Shown here piece by piece: positions 63,138-64,000 of a DNA stretch of 64,000 nt. The stretch's first letter is position 1, and each line of letters begins with the position of its first letter. The notes beneath the pieces are model-generated. The model was not told where the DNA came from. It made no database searches and worked only from the letters and a program-made list of their open reading frames with translations. A program made the position numbers and the translations under genes. The stretch is from Lachnospiraceae bacterium (GTDB lineage: Bacteria; Bacillota; Clostridia; Lachnospirales; Lachnospiraceae): the NCBI GenBank assembly GCA_017521605.1, contig JAFXCD010000042.1, positions 62,001 to 126,000 on the forward strand, given 5' to 3'.

Positions 63138-64000
63138 TCACCCCGCATAATAAAGCATTTCAAAGAGCTCATCGACATCAATACCATTCACTGTACCCGG
63201 CCAACCGGACCCCACATAGAATCTACCCCTCTGACCGTCGCTCATCTCTACATCCACTGTAGAAACACCATCCGTGGCAATAAACCGATATGTAGTACCA
63301 GCCGGGAAAGTATAGGAGCTGCCCAGCAGATTTCCCTGTTCATCAATCAAATCCACAGTAATATCTGCAATAGATGTTATCTCCACATCCCATTCTACTT
63401 CATAAACATTATTATACTCAACCGGCAAACCATCTTCTCCCACGTAACACTTGGCAGTAGCCTCGTATGTACTTAAAATGTCAAAACGCTTCTTTACCCG
63501 AAAATCTTTAGACTGAATGAACATTTCCATTCCGCCATTGAATTCACTTATGTATTCCACAGATTTATCTGTAATCTTGAATACACAGACAGTCTTGTAG
63601 TCATTTTCCACCATGCGCTGTACATATAGATAATACTCACCATCTGACTTCACCAGATAAGTATCCAAATCGGAACAATAAGTATCTTGGGTAAAGGTAT
63701 TGCCATTCACTGTTACGTCATAAGAATCAATAAAATCTCCCTCTCCTGTATAGTTTCTATGCACAGAAATATAGTCCGTCTTTCCGTCACCATATAAATC
63801 CACATCAGAAACACGCCAGCTATCAAGAAGCTCCAGCACATAATTCTTTTCAGCTCCTCCTATAAACAGGTCCTTTCTAAAAATTGCGGGATATTCACTA
63901 TAGGTAACCGTAACCTGCTGGGTACCATCCACATAACTGCTGATTTCATAGTCACTGAAATAGAAGGTTACACCTTCATAATCCAAAGTCCATGTAAACC
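63138..64000 (-). CDS. C-terminal part of a lipoprotein of the local paralog family, copy 4 (partial)
   Basis: The frame is open to the right edge; the N-terminus lies outside, so no start is assigned. The visible part has the DUF3298-like tail (FTWTLDYEGVTFYFSDYE), the DVDLYGDGKTDYISV motif and the shared C-terminal module (ITVDLIDEQGNLLGSSYTF), clearly related to the genes at 15-21 kb. It ends 8 bp before the ATP-grasp gene, so the lipoprotein and the polyamine-type enzymes appear to share a transcript. Confidence 0.82.
   Translation of the reverse strand, partial: FTWTLDYEGVTFYFSDYEISSYVDGTQQVTVTYSEYPAIFRKDLFIGGAEKNYVLELLDSWRVSDVDLYGDGKTDYISVHRNYTGEGDFIDSYDVTVNGNTFTQDTYCSDLDTYLVKSDGEYYLYVQRMVENDYKTVCVFKITDKSVEYISEFNGGMEMFIQSKDFRVKKRFDILSTYEATAKCYVGEDGLPVEYNNVYEVEWDVEITSIADITVDLIDEQGNLLGSSYTFPAGTTYRFIATDGVSTVDVEMSDGQRGRFYVGSGWPGTVNGIDVDELFEMLYYAG

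Noticed and set aside
1..64000. CRISPR arrays, tRNA or rRNA genes, and prophage modules
   Set aside because: No regularly spaced direct repeats, no cloverleaf ending in a T-arm/acceptor pattern and no phage structural or integrase genes were seen by reading; the only transposase is the IS3 element.

Overview
The window looks like chromosomal DNA from an anaerobic Bacillota bacterium, most likely a Lachnospiraceae-type gut Clostridium. The basis is a moderate G+C content, strong AGGAGG-type ribosome binding sites, two T-box leaders, a dimeric-type glycyl-tRNA synthetase, a flavodiiron FprA, a large set of LSAC-type lipoproteins, and a cell-anchored GH5 glucanase. No rRNA, tRNA or CRISPR array was seen.

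Layout. 1-3.75 kb: phosphate transporter (5' end outside the window) followed by a PhoB/PhoR-like two-component pair. 3.8-5.5 kb: a decayed IS3-family element. 5.5-8.7 kb: a four-gene minus-strand operon (anion permease, DUF3237-like protein, polysaccharide deacetylase, membrane protein). 8.75-12 kb: copper unit csoR-copA with a CsoR palindrome and a large structured hairpin between the two genes. 12-15 kb: a gene broken by an in-frame TGA, an HTH-PurM fusion regulator and a His-tailed CDF metal exporter. 15.2-21 kb: three tandem paralogous lipoproteins; a fourth, partial, lies at the right edge. 21-25 kb: a methyltransferase behind a leader-peptide attenuator, a P-loop kinase, and a proline-type T-box controlling a ProB-like kinase plus a second methyltransferase. 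25-33.6 kb: thioredoxin/CcdA redox pair, MBL hydrolase, CinA-like amidase, FprA, monooxygenase-like protein/MFS pair, C39-like protein and a helical protein. 33.7-36.1 kb: GH5 cellulase and a GlsB-type membrane protein. 36.3-38.2 kb: a recombination scar of glycosyltransferase and acyltransferase pieces ending in a GT8-PlsC fusion. 38.2-40.4 kb: glyS under a glycine T-box, next to a truncated HigB toxin with an intact HigA antitoxin. 40.4-47.3 kb: lipoprotein, response regulator, kinase and MacB/FtsX-type ABC transporter. 47.4-53.9 kb: a five-gene operon with two paralogous SF2 helicases, one with degenerate catalytic motifs and one with a C-terminal membrane hairpin, plus two small membrane proteins and an acyltransferase. 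54-59.7 kb: DUF1349, esterase, MgtC, DUF2207 and LemA. 59.7-64 kb: homospermidine-synthase-like and glutathionylspermidine-synthase-like genes in one operon with a lipoprotein.

Most notable: (i) two copies of a long hairpin (11.34-11.60 kb and 58.99-59.16 kb) whose outer stems are unrelated but whose apical core is conserved, with one compensatory base-pair change; (ii) the helicase/pseudo-helicase membrane operon; (iii) the homospermidine plus ATP-grasp operon; (iv) the leader-peptide attenuator before the 21 kb methyltransferase; (v) the HTH-PurM fusion. Several genes are broken by single in-frame stops (IS OrfA, 12.5 kb, 36.8 kb, 43.8 kb), so gene decay is common here.
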